A DNA stretch of 64,000 nucleotides, from positions 25,733,189 through 25,797,188 of the forward strand of contig NC_045452.1 of the NCBI RefSeq assembly GCF_002776525.5, given 5' to 3'. The notes beneath the pieces were generated by a model. It was not told the DNA's origin. It made no database searches and saw only the letters and a list, made by a program, of their open reading frames with translations. Below, in pieces: positions 42,401 to 53,034 of the stretch. The number at the start of each line of letters is the position of its first letter. Within the stretch, counting starts at the first letter, position 1. This DNA comes from Piliocolobus tephrosceles (Eukaryota > Chordata > Mammalia > Primates > Cercopithecidae). The translations under genes and the position numbers were made by a program.

Positions 42401-45400
42401 AAAAAAGAAAGAAAGAAAGAAAAGAAAAATGAGAAGAGAAGAGAAACCTGTAGCCCAGAGAGGTCAAGAGACTTGGGCCCAGCCACACAACCAGCCAGAG
42501 ACTGAAGAGACCCAGCCCCAGCCACATAGCCAACCTGAGATTCTGATGGGTGGAGCAATGGTCAAAGGTCACAGAGACAGTCTAGGGTCCAGGGGGAAGA
42601 CCAGGAGGACTCCAGCTTCCAATCGTACCCACCATGCCCCTTCCCCACCAGTCTCGTTTTACAGAGGAGATCACAGAGGCTGTGAGTCATGCAGCCAACA
42701 CCACACGGTGTGGAGACAGCAGCCGGGCTCCCCCCACCCCGCCCAGCCCTGCCCACCCAGTGTGCCAGCTGCCCCTCCTGCCATGGGCACCAGTCTCCGC
42801 CACAAGCCAGACCCTCCCCAGGCCCCCTGGCTGAGCCTTACCTTCTGCTGCGGAAGTAGACGTACTCAAAGGGCAGCGTGCAGGGTAGCAGCACGTACGT
42901 CAGCACCTGTCCAGGCCCTGAGCGCCAGAAGCGGGCCCACGGGCTGGGGTCCCTCGTACATGCTTTCTTCAGTGCTGCAAGAGAGGCCCCAGCATTGCCC
43001 TGCCCACCTGGTGTCTGTGGACCGGCAACCTGAGTGCCCCCATCTCACGCAGTAAGAGGCTGCACTCCCTCCACCTTCTGCAGATGAAGAAACAATACTG
43101 AGCCACCCCCCACCACAGGCCAGCAGGTAGCTATGCACTCTTCATTGTCCATGAGACAAGTAGTGTATACCCTCTCATAGATGAAGAGACTGAGGTTCAG
43201 AGTGGAGAAGTGACTTGCCTAAGGACCATCAACAGGAAGTGGCAGGGCCAGGATGGACTTGAGGACTCTCAGGCTCCTGAGCTCTTTCTACCTCTCCTGC
43301 CCCTCTGGAAAGTCTGTGGCCTGCCAGGCTGCGACAGATGCTCTCACCACACTCTCTCAATAACAGTAACACGACAGTGTTATTAATACCCACAGCCACA
43401 ACTGTGACTGCAGCAACCATTTTTTTGGGTCTTCTATTCACTGACCTGACCAGAGTGGAAGGGACCAGCATCTGGGCTGGAACGGAGCCAGAGCCCAAAC
43501 CCCAGCTTCCAGACATAGCCCAGGCCACAGCTCAGGCCACCACGTCCACTCTGGCCACTGCCCTCTGGAGACAGGGCATTTGAAGATTCACAGGTAGCAC
43601 AGGCCAGACACCCTGCTCCACATCCACCCGCCGAGTGTCCTAGGACGAGTCCTAGCTTCCTTCTCTGTAAACTGGGGATCCCAGCAGGACGCTCCTCCCT
43701 GGGCAGGCAGGTGAGGATTAGAGATGAGATTCACAATTCCCTCCCGAGCTGGCGAGGGCACAGCACCCAGGAGTTGGTGCTCCACCCAAGGCAGCTCTCT
43801 GGTGCCCCCGTGTGGCTGCAGGGACACTACCGGGTTCCAGAATCCCAAGTTTGGACCTCAGGGGCTGGGCACAGGTCCACGGCCTTTTCTGCATATCCTC
43901 GTGCGGCCTCCCGGCACGAAAAGGGGCCCCCTCCTTGTCCCCTTGCCCCCCCCCCTCTCCCTGATCTGGCCTCGACCACCATCACTCTCCTCCCAGCCTC
44001 CCACCCCTTCAGCCTCTTTGGGTCCACCACCCCCTCCCGTCCACCTCACTCCCTTCTCCCACAGCTTTCGAGGCCACCTGCCCACCCTGCCAGCCTCCCA
44101 AGCTCACCTCTGCTGCCTGCCCCTCATGCTGCAGCCACAGGGACCTCCTGGCTCTCCCTCACCAACCCCAGGACCTTTGCGTGTGCCAGGCCCTCTCCCC
44201 GATGCTCTTTTGCCTCTTGGCCTGGCCAACATCTCCCTTCCAGTTTCACTCAGATGCTGCTCAAACTCACCCCCTGCCGTCATTACATGTGCCTGTGGGA
44301 CCCTGTACTTTCCTGTTGTTGCAGTTGTGACATTTAGTCACAGAGCAGGAGAGCAGACTAAGTGGTTCCGAGTAGAACCCCTGGTTCTGCCATTTGCTAC
44401 TGTGTGACCTTGGGCAAGTCGCTTCACTTCTCTGTGCTATGGTTTCCTCATCTTTACAATGAGAACAATTCTGTACTATCCTCAGATGGTTGTTGGAAGG
44501 ACGAAATGAGTTCATTTTCATCTGGGGAATCCAGAACCCTCTGTATGTGCCTCTCCTATGTCTGTCAAACACTCCTGCCCTTTCCGGGGCAGTGGGCAAA
44601 GACCTGGCTTTGGCAGGCACAGGCTTGGGTTCAAATCCCCTAGCTGCAGGCTCTGAGCCCTTGGTGAGTCCCTTCCTTTCTCTGAGGTTTGGTTTCCTCA
44701 TCAGTGAAGTGGGTACGAATAATGCTTAGGCCCAGGGTTGTGGGGAGGAATGAATGATGCCACATGTAAAAAGCCCATAGTACCACACTTGGCATTTAGT
44801 AGGTGCTCAGTAAATGAGTCCTGTCCTCTTCCAGACCACGAGTGCCTTCAAGGCAGGGTCCCTGAACCCAGGCCCCTGAGTGCAGGGCCCTGGTAGGTGA
44901 GCAAATGCAGGAAGAGTCCCTACCAGCCTCCAGCTCTGGCGAGAGCTGCTCAAAGTTGGGTATGTCCTTGACTTGCACGTTGGGCACTTTCCAGTTGAGA
45001 GACAGGCTCCTCTTCTGGCATTGGTCACAGCCAGCATCCCAGTTTCCATCAGCCGGGACTGGGGGTTCCTTAGACACCAGTGTCCATAGCACCGGCTCCT
45101 TGGTGAGTCCTGGATCAGGGAAGAGAGAGGATAAGTCAGGCATCTGAGCCTCCCCAAGGCGCCCCATGCTGCCCACATCCCTCAGTGCCCAAACCCAGTT
45201 CTGGGGATCCACTGTGCTGGGGGATGGATGCAGGGCTTATTCCTGATGACTCCCTTCTGCCTTCCCCTGGCCCTGCTCTGCCCACTCCCTGCCCACTTTC
45301 AAGTGGCTCATCAGAGCCCAGACCCCAAAGACACAATCCAGAGTTCCAATTCTGGCTCCACCACCTGCAAGCTATGTGACCCAATGCCCTTTGCCTCAGT

Positions 45401-48400
45401 TTTTCTCTCTGTAAAAAAGGAAAAGTAAGACCTGCCTTATATGGTTGCTCTGAGAATTAAACAAGATAAATACATAAAGCTTAAGCTCACATCTGGGCAC
45501 ATACAAAGCGCTCAGCAAATGCCTCTTGATTGTGTGTTTTTGGTTGCAACGTAGGACTTGAGCGCATGAGTTCGGGAGCCAGGCGGCCTGCATCTGAATG
45601 TCTACTCCACTAGTTTGAAGAGCACTGTCCTGTGGATGATGTTCAGACTCTCCAGCCCAGACCTCTCTGGCACACCCACTGCCCCATGAACACACAGACG
45701 CACACACACCTCCTGCCATATTGAGTTATGTGCCCTCAAGGTGCCTGCCTCTGTCCCTTCTCTCTTGTTTTTCCCTCTGCCTAGAATGCCCTCTTCTTTT
45801 GCTGGAATCTTCATTTTTGCCGATGTCTTCATAATGAACTAGTCAAAACCCAGCTTATCTGTCACTGCCTCCAGGAAGCCCTCCTTACCTACCCTCAACC
45901 CCCAGGCTGAGTCCAATGCGTCCTCTGGACTCTCACAACCTTGAGCATCCCGCCATCCCTGCACCCATCCCCCTGGGTTGTCTCTCTCTGGGTCTGTCCC
46001 CCTGCACCAGGCTGCGGGCTGCTCAACAGTGGAACTTGTATGTGATTCTTCTCTGAGTCCCCAGTACTCAGCTCAGGTCCAGCACAGAGCAGATGCTGAG
46101 GACAACAGTGAGTGAGTCCAGGTCCCTAGCAGCTCAAAGGCCCAAGAGGCAGGATCCACCTGGCACCATGTGGGACACGATCCCCAGCCACTGTGGGACT
46201 GCCACCTACCACGTCTCTCCAGGAACCTCAGGGCATCCAGGTAGCCTTGTCTGCAGTTGTCGGCCACTACCTGCCAACACACAAGGCAAGGGTGGGATGG
46301 GCAAGGCCTGGACCTGCCCCTTGAGCAGATGGTACAGGCCAGAGACTTATCTTTAACTGGAGATAGTCCCAGCCCAGCCTATTCTCCCCAAGTGACCATT
46401 CAACTGGGCTCAGGGACCTCTGTGGACCTTAGCACTGGGCAGGAGGGGCCAGAGGCCTGCAGGTACATCTGCTTGGCTAGTTCTGTCCCTGCAGGCCCAT
46501 TGCTTCTCCCCTCTGAGACACCCGAGCTGCTCTTGCCCCAGCCTTTCCCCTCTCTTGCCTCAGTTCCTGCCTCTGGAAAATGGGATAACAAGGCCTGGGA
46601 AGGCTGGGACTTTGGCCCCTTGTAGGGCAGTGGATGGGGGTTCCCTTTGCTCCTTTGATGTTCACCCCCAAGACAAGACTGAGATAGGCGGAGGAACCAG
46701 GAGCCCCACCTGCCTGTCTGATTAAAGCCCCACTGGTGGCAAAGGGTGCTGTCCCCCTCACACCCTTGCTGTGAGACTTCAGCGTGACAGTGCCAACTCT
46801 CTGAGTGCCTCAGCTTCCTTATCTAGAAAATGCGGCTGGGCTTTCCTGCCCACCCAGGGGTGTGGGGAGTACCAGAGTAAATGAACATGACCTTGTCTCG
46901 TGACTTAGAAAGCACTACACAAACCTGAGAGGTAGAAGGGACAGGGAAGAGCCAGGATGTGGTTGGGGCAGAGGAGTGTGTGTGTGTGTGTCTTTCTTTC
47001 TTTCTTTTTTTGTTTGTTTTTGAGATGTAGTCTCACTCTGTCACCCAGGCTGTAGTGTAAAGGCACAATCTCGGCTCACTGCAACCTCCACCTCCCTGGT
47101 TCAAGCAATTGTCCTGCTTCAGCTTCCTGAGTAGCTGGAATTACAAGCATGAGCCACCACGCCCAGCTAATTTTTGTATTTTTAGTAGAGATGGAGTTTC
47201 ACCATGTTGGCCAGGCTGGTCTCGAACTCTTGACCTTAAGTGATCTGCCAGCCTCAGCCTCCCAAAGTGCTGGGATTATAGGCGTTGAGCCACCACGCCC
47301 GGCCAGGAGGAGTGTATTTCAATAGTTGTCAAATTATCTATTTTCCAGGAATACCAAGGGGTAAAAAACCCTTCCTTTGTTTTTTTCTTTGCATTTGTGC
47401 CTTGCCTCCACAGTGGTTGGTCCATTTGGCCACAGTCAAGGACAGTGGTCAAGAGCGTGGGCCTGAGCCAACTGCAGGTCTGAATCCTGGTTTTACTGCT
47501 TCCAGGCTGTGTGACTTTGAACAAGTTGCTTAACCTCTCTCAGCCATAGTATCCTCCCCTGAGAAATGGAACTAACGGTACGTGCCTACAGACCCTGGCC
47601 CAGAGGAGCACAGGCAAAGGCCCTGCTCAAAGGCCAGCTCAGCAGAGTTGGCACGAGTGTGTCCCATTGACCTGGGGCCACTCCTCACTCATCACTGGCT
47701 CAGTGCGGCAAGAACAGTAAGGACATGACTGGACCCCATTAGGACTCAGGTGTTTGGCTTTGAGACTGGGGACATACGTTGGAACTGCCTTGAGGCTCAG
47801 GGGGCAGTGTGAGTTAGGAGCACACGAAGTCTGACTCACGGGACCCTTGACCGTGGCCAAGCCTCTAACACCATCACGGGGCCAGACCTACCTCGAGGCT
47901 GGGGGGTATGAGGCTTATGAACCCCAGGAAGAAGTTCTTGGTGGAGATTTGGAAGCTGGCGTTGAAGGCGTTCAGCTCATGCAGGCTGGGGGAGGTGCTC
48001 TGGGGGCAGATGTCGACTGTCCCATGGAAGGGGGACACTGTGATGGTGGAGGGGCAGTCCGCAAAGGGTAAGTTGTTGCTCAGAGCCCCGTCGATGTAGC
48101 GCTGCAATTTGTGGGAGGCAGGTGGATGGTCCTGCCCTCTCAGAGGGCCTCCCACACTGGCTGCAGCTGGTGACCCTCCAGCTGTCCCTGAGTCACAGGG
48201 CCACTCCAGCCCAGGAGGCTGAATGCCCCCTAGGAGCAGGGGGAGGGCCTGGCACACAGTAAGTGCTCAAGGAGCGCTGGTTTCCTCCACCCGAGCACCT
48301 CTCCACAGTGTGCACCCCAGGCTGCCCAGAGCACAGAACAGGGTTCCAAAGTGCACTCACCTCCCCTCTGAACTCGGGGGGGATCAGCCCACAGTAGAAA

Positions 48401-50424
48401 GGAAAGTATAAGGTGCAGACCAAGGCCTAGGAAGAGAAGAGTCAGCGGAAACACAACTGTACATGCTCCTTGCATTCAGAACCTCCCCTGTGCACGGTTT
48501 CTAATTCCAACAGCCTGCAAAGGAGGTGTCATCAGTCCCACGTCCAGATGAGGGAGCTGAGGCACCACCTCCCAGCCAAGCTCGCCAAGGGAAGCAGGGA
48601 TTGGAGCACCTCTGTCTTGACACCCACCTCCTCTTTCTGTGGGTGTGCAGGGAAGGAGGTCAGGTGCGGGCTCCTGAGGAAAACGGGGACCCCAAAGAGT
48701 GACCCAGAATCCTTGCCTGTGTAGCAGTTGGGATGGAGCCTGGCACATAGTAGGTGCTCAGTACACATTAGCTACCGTCACTGTTATCAATCTGTGGGAA
48801 TAAAACTGTCACCTGCATCGCCATCTGGTCAGAGCCAGGATGGGTTCTGCACCTCCCAGACAGAGTTGGGATGCTTCCAAGGGTTCCATGAGACAAAGTC
48901 CTATATTCAAAAGTTTGCAAGCTCTAGGTTGGTGGTTCTCAACTAGGAGTGATTTTCTCCCCCACAGGACACCTAACAACGTCAGAGACATTTTTGGTTG
49001 TCACACTGTGCCTGCACTTGAGCGTGCACACTTTTGGCAAATGTCAATAGTGTCAGGGTCTATGTGAAGCCTCTTTTTTAGACATCCTATTTCATTTCGA
49101 TACTGGATTGTTCCTGACCTCCTTACTTGGAGATGAGTTCATTATTGATACCACCTGCCCCCCCCCCCNNNNNNNNNNNNNNNNNNNNNNNNNNNNNNNN
49201 NNNNNNNNNNNNNNNNNNNNNNNNNNNNNNNNNNNNNNNNNNNNNNNNNNNNNNNNNNNNNNNNNNNNCCCCCTCCTCCTCCCCCCCCACCAATGAGCAT
49301 AGAAGCCCCGGCGAGGCAAGAGTTTGTCTGTTCTGCTCCCTGTTACAGTCACAGTGCCTAGAACAGTGACTGGCCCCAGCCAGACCCTTCTGTGTGCAGC
49401 AACCTGGGAAGTCTCCAGACCCACCCTTCCGACCCTCTCTGGGCCTCAGTTTCCTCAGCTACAAACAGGTCCGTCCGCCCTCCCTCCCTCCTTCCGCCCC
49501 TGCAGAAACGTCTGCCGGGGAAGTACCCGGATGTCACTCTGAACTAGATGGAGCCCGCCTGCCTGCCGCCCACCAGCCAGGCCTTGGGTCCCGCCCAACC
49601 CACCTGGATGAGCTCATCACGGGTGGAGAAGTCAGTGACCAGGAAGTTGCGGCCGTCGGGCCAGCGGGTCAGCGAGATGCCCAGACGCTGGGAGGCCACG
49701 ACGTGGGCGTCGGGGGGCAGATTGTCCTGCAGCTGCCGCTTGATGTGCTCGATGGGTGCGTAGGCCGGGTGCAGGATGCCTAGGCTCAGCCGCTCCACCT
49801 GCCTAACCATGCCCAGGAGGTGGGAGCAGCAGAAGTCTGCAGGGGGTGCAGGGAAAGGGAGACCTCAGCGCCCAAGGGTCCTGCGAGCCCCTCCACACCC
49901 CCACACCTCCTCCTAGGTGTAATGGGAGCGGCGTCCTCCCCACTCCAGCTCGGAATTTCTGGCCTCGGCCCCGAATTCAAATGATCCGTTCACCTTTTCA
50001 CTTTTTGCCCCAGCTGACCTGGGAAACAGAGTTTCTGGCTCAGAGCCACGACCCCTCCTCTGCAAATGGGGGTCACCTAGTCCCCAGCCCTCGGGATTCT
50101 CATGGGATTAAATGGGGCCGTGCCAGGGGTAGAGGGCGCAGAGCACAGCGCCAGGCGCCAGCGTCTCGGGGCTCAATTCGCTTCCGTTAAGGTGTCCCCG
50201 CCCCTTTTCGCCCCCGCAGTCCGGGACTCACCGACCGACTTGCCGCAGAGGATGCTGACTGCGTTGAGCGCCCCAGACGAGGAGCCGTAGATGCGGCGGG
50301 CGCCCTGGAGGAGGCGCGGGGCGCGCTGGCGCAGGCACTCGGTGGCGCCCACGTGGTAGAGACCCAGGTAGCCGGCGCCGGCGAAGGACAGGTTCCAGCT
50401 GCCCTCCTCCTCTGAGAAGCCCAT
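39382..50424 (-). CDS. PNPLA5: PNPLA5, patatin-like phospholipase domain-containing protein 5 (complete, 9 coding exons)
   Basis: Nine exons join in frame to 1290 nt: 429 codons plus the stop at 39384-39382, the same length as human PNPLA5 as I remember it. Parts are 50424-50232, 49836-49604, 48426-48361, 48101-47892, 46270-46210, 45109-44924, 42974-42842, 40247-40131 and 39472-39382. Catalytic features of a patatin fold are present: the oxyanion loop GAGYLG (residues 16-21), the nucleophile elbow GSSSG with Ser49 (47-51), and the dyad Asp168 in the DGA motif. The family acts on triacylglycerol and retinyl esters at lipid droplets and membranes. PNPLA5 has been linked to lipid-droplet turnover and autophagosome formation. 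The start ATG sits in a perfect GCCGCC-ATG-G context. Every intron is GT-AG and there is no frameshift or stop, so the gene appears functional. In human it is the neighbour of PNPLA3. Confidence 0.97.
40131..40247 (-). CDS. PNPLA5: PNPLA5 exon 8
   Basis: It completes Arg361 and encodes residues 362-399 (LVAWLPDVPADLWWMQ to AQLLGLI) plus two bases of Ser400. The acceptor CCAG ends at 40248 and the donor GTGAGG starts at 40130. A longer open frame overlaps it but is in the wrong frame. Confidence 0.93.
40248..42112. other. PNPLA5 intron 7, 3' part, with long L2
   Basis: L2 text is clear from about 41470 to 42010: 'gcctttgcacgtgctgttccatctgcctagaacattc', 'gtggtgagctccaccaggccagg', 'ctggtggaatgaatgaac'. 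A weaker L2-like piece lies near 40690-40880. No extra exon was seen. Confidence 0.6.
42113..42440 (+). repeat. Alu with AAAG-rich tail in PNPLA5 intron 7
   Basis: This is a complete dimer with tail A14(GAAA)n. Target repeats AACCTGTAG are seen at about 42110 and 42446. Confidence 0.93.
42842..42974 (-). CDS. PNPLA5: PNPLA5 exon 7
   Basis: The 133 nt complete Ala317, encode residues 318-360 (LKKACTRDPS through FEYVYFRSR) and give two bases of Arg361. The acceptor GCAG ends at 42975 and the donor GTAAGG starts at 42841. No long open frame marks this exon. I found it by conservation and splice phase. Confidence 0.93.
43150..43275 (-). repeat. MIR fragment in PNPLA5 intron 6
   Basis: It contains the reverse core 'gatgaagagactgaggttcagagtggagaagtgacttgcctaagg'. 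Confidence 0.75.
44050..44330 (+). repeat. L2 fragment in PNPLA5 intron 6
   Basis: The order is 'aggacctttgcgtgtgccaggccctctcc' then 'tcagatgctgctcaaactcacc'. Confidence 0.6.
44350..44530 (+). repeat. MIR in PNPLA5 intron 6
   Basis: The order is 'tgctactgtgtgaccttgggcaagtcgcttcacttctctgtgctatggtttcctcatctttacaatg'. Confidence 0.8.
44590..44818 (+). repeat. Second MIR, directly following the first
   Basis: It is nearly full length, from 'gcaggcacaggcttgggttcaaatcc' to 'catttagtaggtgctcagtaaatgag'. It ends about 100 bp before the exon 6 donor side. Confidence 0.8.
44924..45109 (-). CDS. PNPLA5: PNPLA5 exon 6
   Basis: It completes Gly255 and encodes residues 256-316 plus the first base of Ala317, from LTKEPVLWTL to LSPELEA. 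The acceptor CCAG ends at 45110 and the donor GTAGGG starts at 44923. The stretch CDQCQKRSLSL differs from the human sequence as I remember it. Confidence 0.95.
45310..45535 (+). repeat. MIR in PNPLA5 intron 5
   Basis: The order is 'ccacctgcaagctatgtgaccc', 'gcctcagtttttctctctg', then 'atctgggcacatacaaagcgctcagcaaatg'. Confidence 0.75.
45600..46110 (+). repeat. L2 in PNPLA5 intron 5
   Basis: The order is 'ttttccctctgcctagaatgccctcttc', 'gtcactgcctccaggaagccctcc', then 'ccccagtactcagctcaggtccagcac'. Confidence 0.7.
46210..46270 (-). CDS. PNPLA5: PNPLA5 exon 5
   Basis: This small 61-nt exon encodes residues 235-254 (VVADNCRQGYLDALRFLERR) plus the first base of Gly255. The acceptor CAG ends at 46271 and the donor GTAGG starts at 46209. 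Confidence 0.95.
46995..47304 (-). repeat. Alu, full length, with (TG)n before it
   Basis: This inverted dimer ends at the reverse of GGCCGGG. A short (TG)8 run sits at 46976-46991. It lies in PNPLA5 intron 4. Confidence 0.94.
47440..47580 (+). repeat. MIR in PNPLA5 intron 4
   Basis: The order is 'cagtggtcaagagcgtgggcc' then 'gctgtgtgactttgaacaagttgcttaacctctctcagcc'. Confidence 0.8.
47892..48101 (-). CDS. PNPLA5: PNPLA5 exon 4 (catalytic Asp exon)
   Basis: It encodes residues 165-234. It begins RYIDGALSNN, in which Asp168 of the DGA motif completes the Ser-Asp dyad, and ends LIPPSLE. The acceptor CAG ends at 48102 and the donor GTAGG starts at 47891. Confidence 0.96.
48361..48426 (-). CDS. 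PNPLA5: PNPLA5 exon 3
   Basis: The exon is 66 nt, 22 codons, for residues 143-164 (ALVCTLYFPFY to FRGE). Both ends fall on codon boundaries. The donor GTGAGT starts at 48360. Confidence 0.96.
48928..49070 (+). repeat. MER20-like hAT-Charlie MITE with internal deletion
   Basis: It begins 'ggtggttctcaactaggagtgattttctccccc', continues 'gtcagagacatttttggttgtcaca' and ends 'aaatgtcaatagtgtcagggtc'. It lies in PNPLA5 intron 2, just left of the gap. Confidence 0.65.
49169..49268. other. Assembly gap, 100 N, in PNPLA5 intron 2
   Basis: There are exactly 100 N, the usual placeholder for a gap of unknown size. It is bounded by a run of C on the left (49158-49168) and a C/T-rich run on the right (49269-49288). 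The gap is intronic, between exons 2 and 3, so no coding sequence is lost. Confidence 0.99.
49604..49836 (-). CDS. PNPLA5: PNPLA5 exon 2
   Basis: It completes Asp65 and encodes residues 66-142, from FCCSHLLGMVRQ to TRDELIQ. The acceptor CAG ends at 49837 and the donor GTGGG starts at 49603. Confidence 0.96.
50232..50424 (-). CDS. PNPLA5: PNPLA5 exon 1
   Basis: It encodes residues 1-64 plus the first base of Asp65. It carries both the oxyanion loop GAGYLG and the nucleophile elbow GSSSG (Ser49). The donor GTGAGT begins at 50231. The exon is GC-rich. Confidence 0.96.
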
Positions 50425-50720
50425 GGCGGCTGGACCGGGCGGGATGATCCGGACGAAGAAGGGTCACTCCGTGACCCGGGATGGGGCCGGGATGCAGCCC
50501 TAGACTGGGCTGGGCCCAAATGTGGGCTCTGGAGGGAGCCGGGCTGGGGCTGGTGCTCCCTGCGTCGCCCCCGGGTTGCATCACGTGAACCCCAGCCAAT
50601 GAAGTCCCCGGGTCGCGATCAGCCCTCACTCCAGGTGTGCGCCAGTTGTGCCCCAGAAGTGCCCGCGCGCTGTGTATACGCGGGCCCGGCCCCAGGCGCC
50701 CGCCCCGGATCCGCATCGGG
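50425..50720 (-). promoter_or_regulatory. PNPLA5 5' flank, GC-rich probable promoter
   Basis: The segment upstream of the PNPLA5 ATG is GC-rich with moderate CpG content, including CGCGCGC and GGGCCCGGCCCC near 50670-50700. No TATA box is obvious and I cannot place a start site. Confidence 0.4.
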
Positions 50721-50779
50721 TCATAGATTTCTGAGTGACACGGCAGGGGAGTGGGACTGAATCTTGCCTGATCTCTGGT

Positions 50780-50905
50780 AGTCTGGGCAGATGTTATTCC
50801 AGTCCTCATTACGCAAATGAGGCAACTGAGGCGCAGCCCAGGATGGTGACAGCCAGGAAGTGGCAGAGTCGGACCCGGGACATCTGGTCTTTGGGGTCAA
50901 ACCAG
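50780..50905 (-). repeat. MIR upstream of PNPLA5
   Basis: It contains the reverse core 'caaatgaggcaactgaggcgcagccc' and 'aggaagtggcagagtcggacccggg'. Confidence 0.75.
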
Positions 50906-51349
50906 GCTTAAGTCTGCAGCTGTGCTGGTTCCAGGGAGGGACTTGGGGGAAAGGGAGGTCTTGGGGCCAGCCCCAGCTTCCATCCATGTGGGTTTTCCCA
51001 GCCTCCTCGCTCTCTCAGGGCAGCACTTTTTCAGCTCAATGTGAGGAGACTTGGATGTGAGGACCTACAGAGGCCTTTCTGCTCTCATGGAACCCTGCAC
51101 CTCCAAACCTCAAACAGAGTCACCAGCAACTGTCCAGCCCTAGGGTGGACCCTCCAGCAGAGACAGTGGGATCCTGGCTGGCAGCAGCCACCCAGTCCCC
51201 CAAGTGTGTGAGTAGGGACCAGTGTACTGGCCTGTGGCAGGGGGTGGATTCTGAACCCTGGAGAGGCCAAGGCACTCCTGCAGCCAGGAAGAGCCTCTGA
51301 GAGAACTCACCCACAACCCTGTCACCTGGACAGTTGTTCTGGAAATCAA

Positions 51350-51810
51350 GCGGGGCAGCAGATGAAATTAAGTACCCACAAGAAATCCTCCAATGGATCC
51401 ACAAGGGTGACCCAGAAGAGACGGCTGATGGTGATATTGCCAGGATGGTGGTCAAAGACGACCCCCCACGAGGGGAATGGGTGAGGGAAATACAGTGGGG
51501 CCTTCCACAGACCGTCAGAGGGTCTGGGACTTGGAGAAAGATTAGAGATGTTACTGTGCTGTCTTTGGAGACGGAGAAGGGGCCACATACCAAGGAACAC
51601 GAAATGTCTCTAAAAGGCAAGGAAATGGGTTCTCCCCCGAGCCTCCAGAAGGAACGCACTTCTGCTGACACTCGCTGATTTTTGCCCAGTGAAACCCATT
51701 TTGGGCTTCTGACCTCCCAAACTGTAAGATAACAAATGTGTGTTGTTCTAAGCCACTAAATTTGTGGTAATTTGTTACCGCAGCAATATGGAATTAATAA
51801 ACACGACCTC
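51350..51810 (+). repeat. MaLR-type (MLT1-like) LTR
   Basis: The 3' end is distinct: 'ttctgacctcccaaactgtaagataacaaatgtgtgttgttctaagccac', then 'ttgttaccgcagcaatatgg'. The 5' boundary is approximate. Confidence 0.65.
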
Positions 51811-51829
51811 TGTAGTATTCTTGACAAAA

Positions 51830-52560
51830 ATGCATAACCAAATATAATTATGAGGGAATATAAATGTAAATTAGGGGACATTCTACCCAGCAACCTGCCT
51901 GTCTGTACTCTCCCAAAAAATAAAAAGTTAAGATCATGAAAGACAAAGGCAGATTAAAGGAGACTGAAGAGACACCACAACGTAATGGAATACACGTGCT
52001 ATATTCAACCCCGGCTGGGGACGGCAGGGGTGGTGCAGGGAACAAGCCATAAATCACACTATTGGGACAACTGGCAAAATTAAAATATGAGCTGTGAATT
52101 AAATTATAGTGCTGCATCTGGCCAGACATGGTGGCTCACACCTGTAATCCCAGCACTTTGGGAGTCCAAGGCAGGCAGATCACTTGAGGCCAGGAGTTCA
52201 AGACCAGACTGAGCCATGCAGTGAGACTCTGTCTCAAAAAAAAAAAAAAAAAAAATACTGTGATTATGTAAGAAAAAGCCCTCACTCTTAGGAAATACAC
52301 TTATCCATTGAGGAGCGAAGAGGTGTGATATCTGCAAACTCATCACAAATAATTAAGAAAAAACTATATTTGTATCTATATCTATCTATATGTATACATC
52401 TACAGGGAGAAAGCAAATATGGCAAAATGATAATGATTGGAGAATATGGGCAAAGGGATTATGAGTATTTGTTTGTTTGTTTGTTGTTTGTTTGTTTTGC
52501 ACCATTCTTGCAATTTCTCGGCAACTGTGAAATTATATCCAAATGAAAGAGAAAAAGGAA
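51830..52560 (+). repeat. Old L1 3' UTR (L1M type) interrupted by an Alu monomer
   Basis: The order is 'aagatcatgaaagacaaaggcagattaaaggagactgaagagac', 'gacaactggcaaaattaaaatatgagctgtg', then after the Alu 'ctgtgattatgtaagaaaaagcc', 'ggaaatacacttatc' and 'accattcttgcaatttctc'. A (GTTT)n run lies at 52470-52498. Confidence 0.75.
52120..52255 (+). repeat. Single Alu left arm with A21
   Basis: It starts GGCCAGACATGG and passes from the left-arm 'gtgagactctgtctc' straight into a poly-A run. Confidence 0.9.
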
Positions 52561-52732
52561 AAGAAAGGGCAGGACCGACCCCTGGGAAAAACTGACTGAC
52601 CCACATTGACAGATAGGAAAAGAAGGAGATGCTGAAACAGGATCCATAGATGGTGATACAAGATGTCAGAGGAAAAACCAGAGCCGGAGGGGAGAGAAAA
52701 GGACCCTACTGAAGGTGGGATCCAGATCTCTT

Positions 52733-53034
52733 TATTTTTTACTTTTTATTTTTGAGATGGAGTCTTGCTCTGTTGCCCAGGCTGGAGTACAATGGTGTGA
52801 TCTCAGTTCACTGCAACCTCTGCCTCCCAGGTTCAAGCGATTCTCCTGCCTCAGCCTCCTGAGTAGCTGGGACCACAGGCGCACACCACCATGTCTGGCT
52901 AATTTTGTATTTTCAGTAGAGACGGGATTTCACCATGTTGGCCAGGCTGGTCTTCAATTCCTGACATCAGGTGATCCACCTGCCTCAGCCTCCCAAAGTG
53001 CTGGGATTACAGGCATGAGTCACTGTGCCTGGCC
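52733..53034 (-). repeat. Alu, full length
   Basis: This is a complete inverted dimer of the AluS type. Confidence 0.94.

Noticed and set aside
43724..44407. 227-codon open frame, Pro/Ser-rich
   Set aside because: It runs through C-rich intron and an L2 fragment in the opposite strand to PNPLA5. There is no domain.
49092..49424. Open frames crossing the N run
   Set aside because: They are artefacts of translating the 100-N gap.
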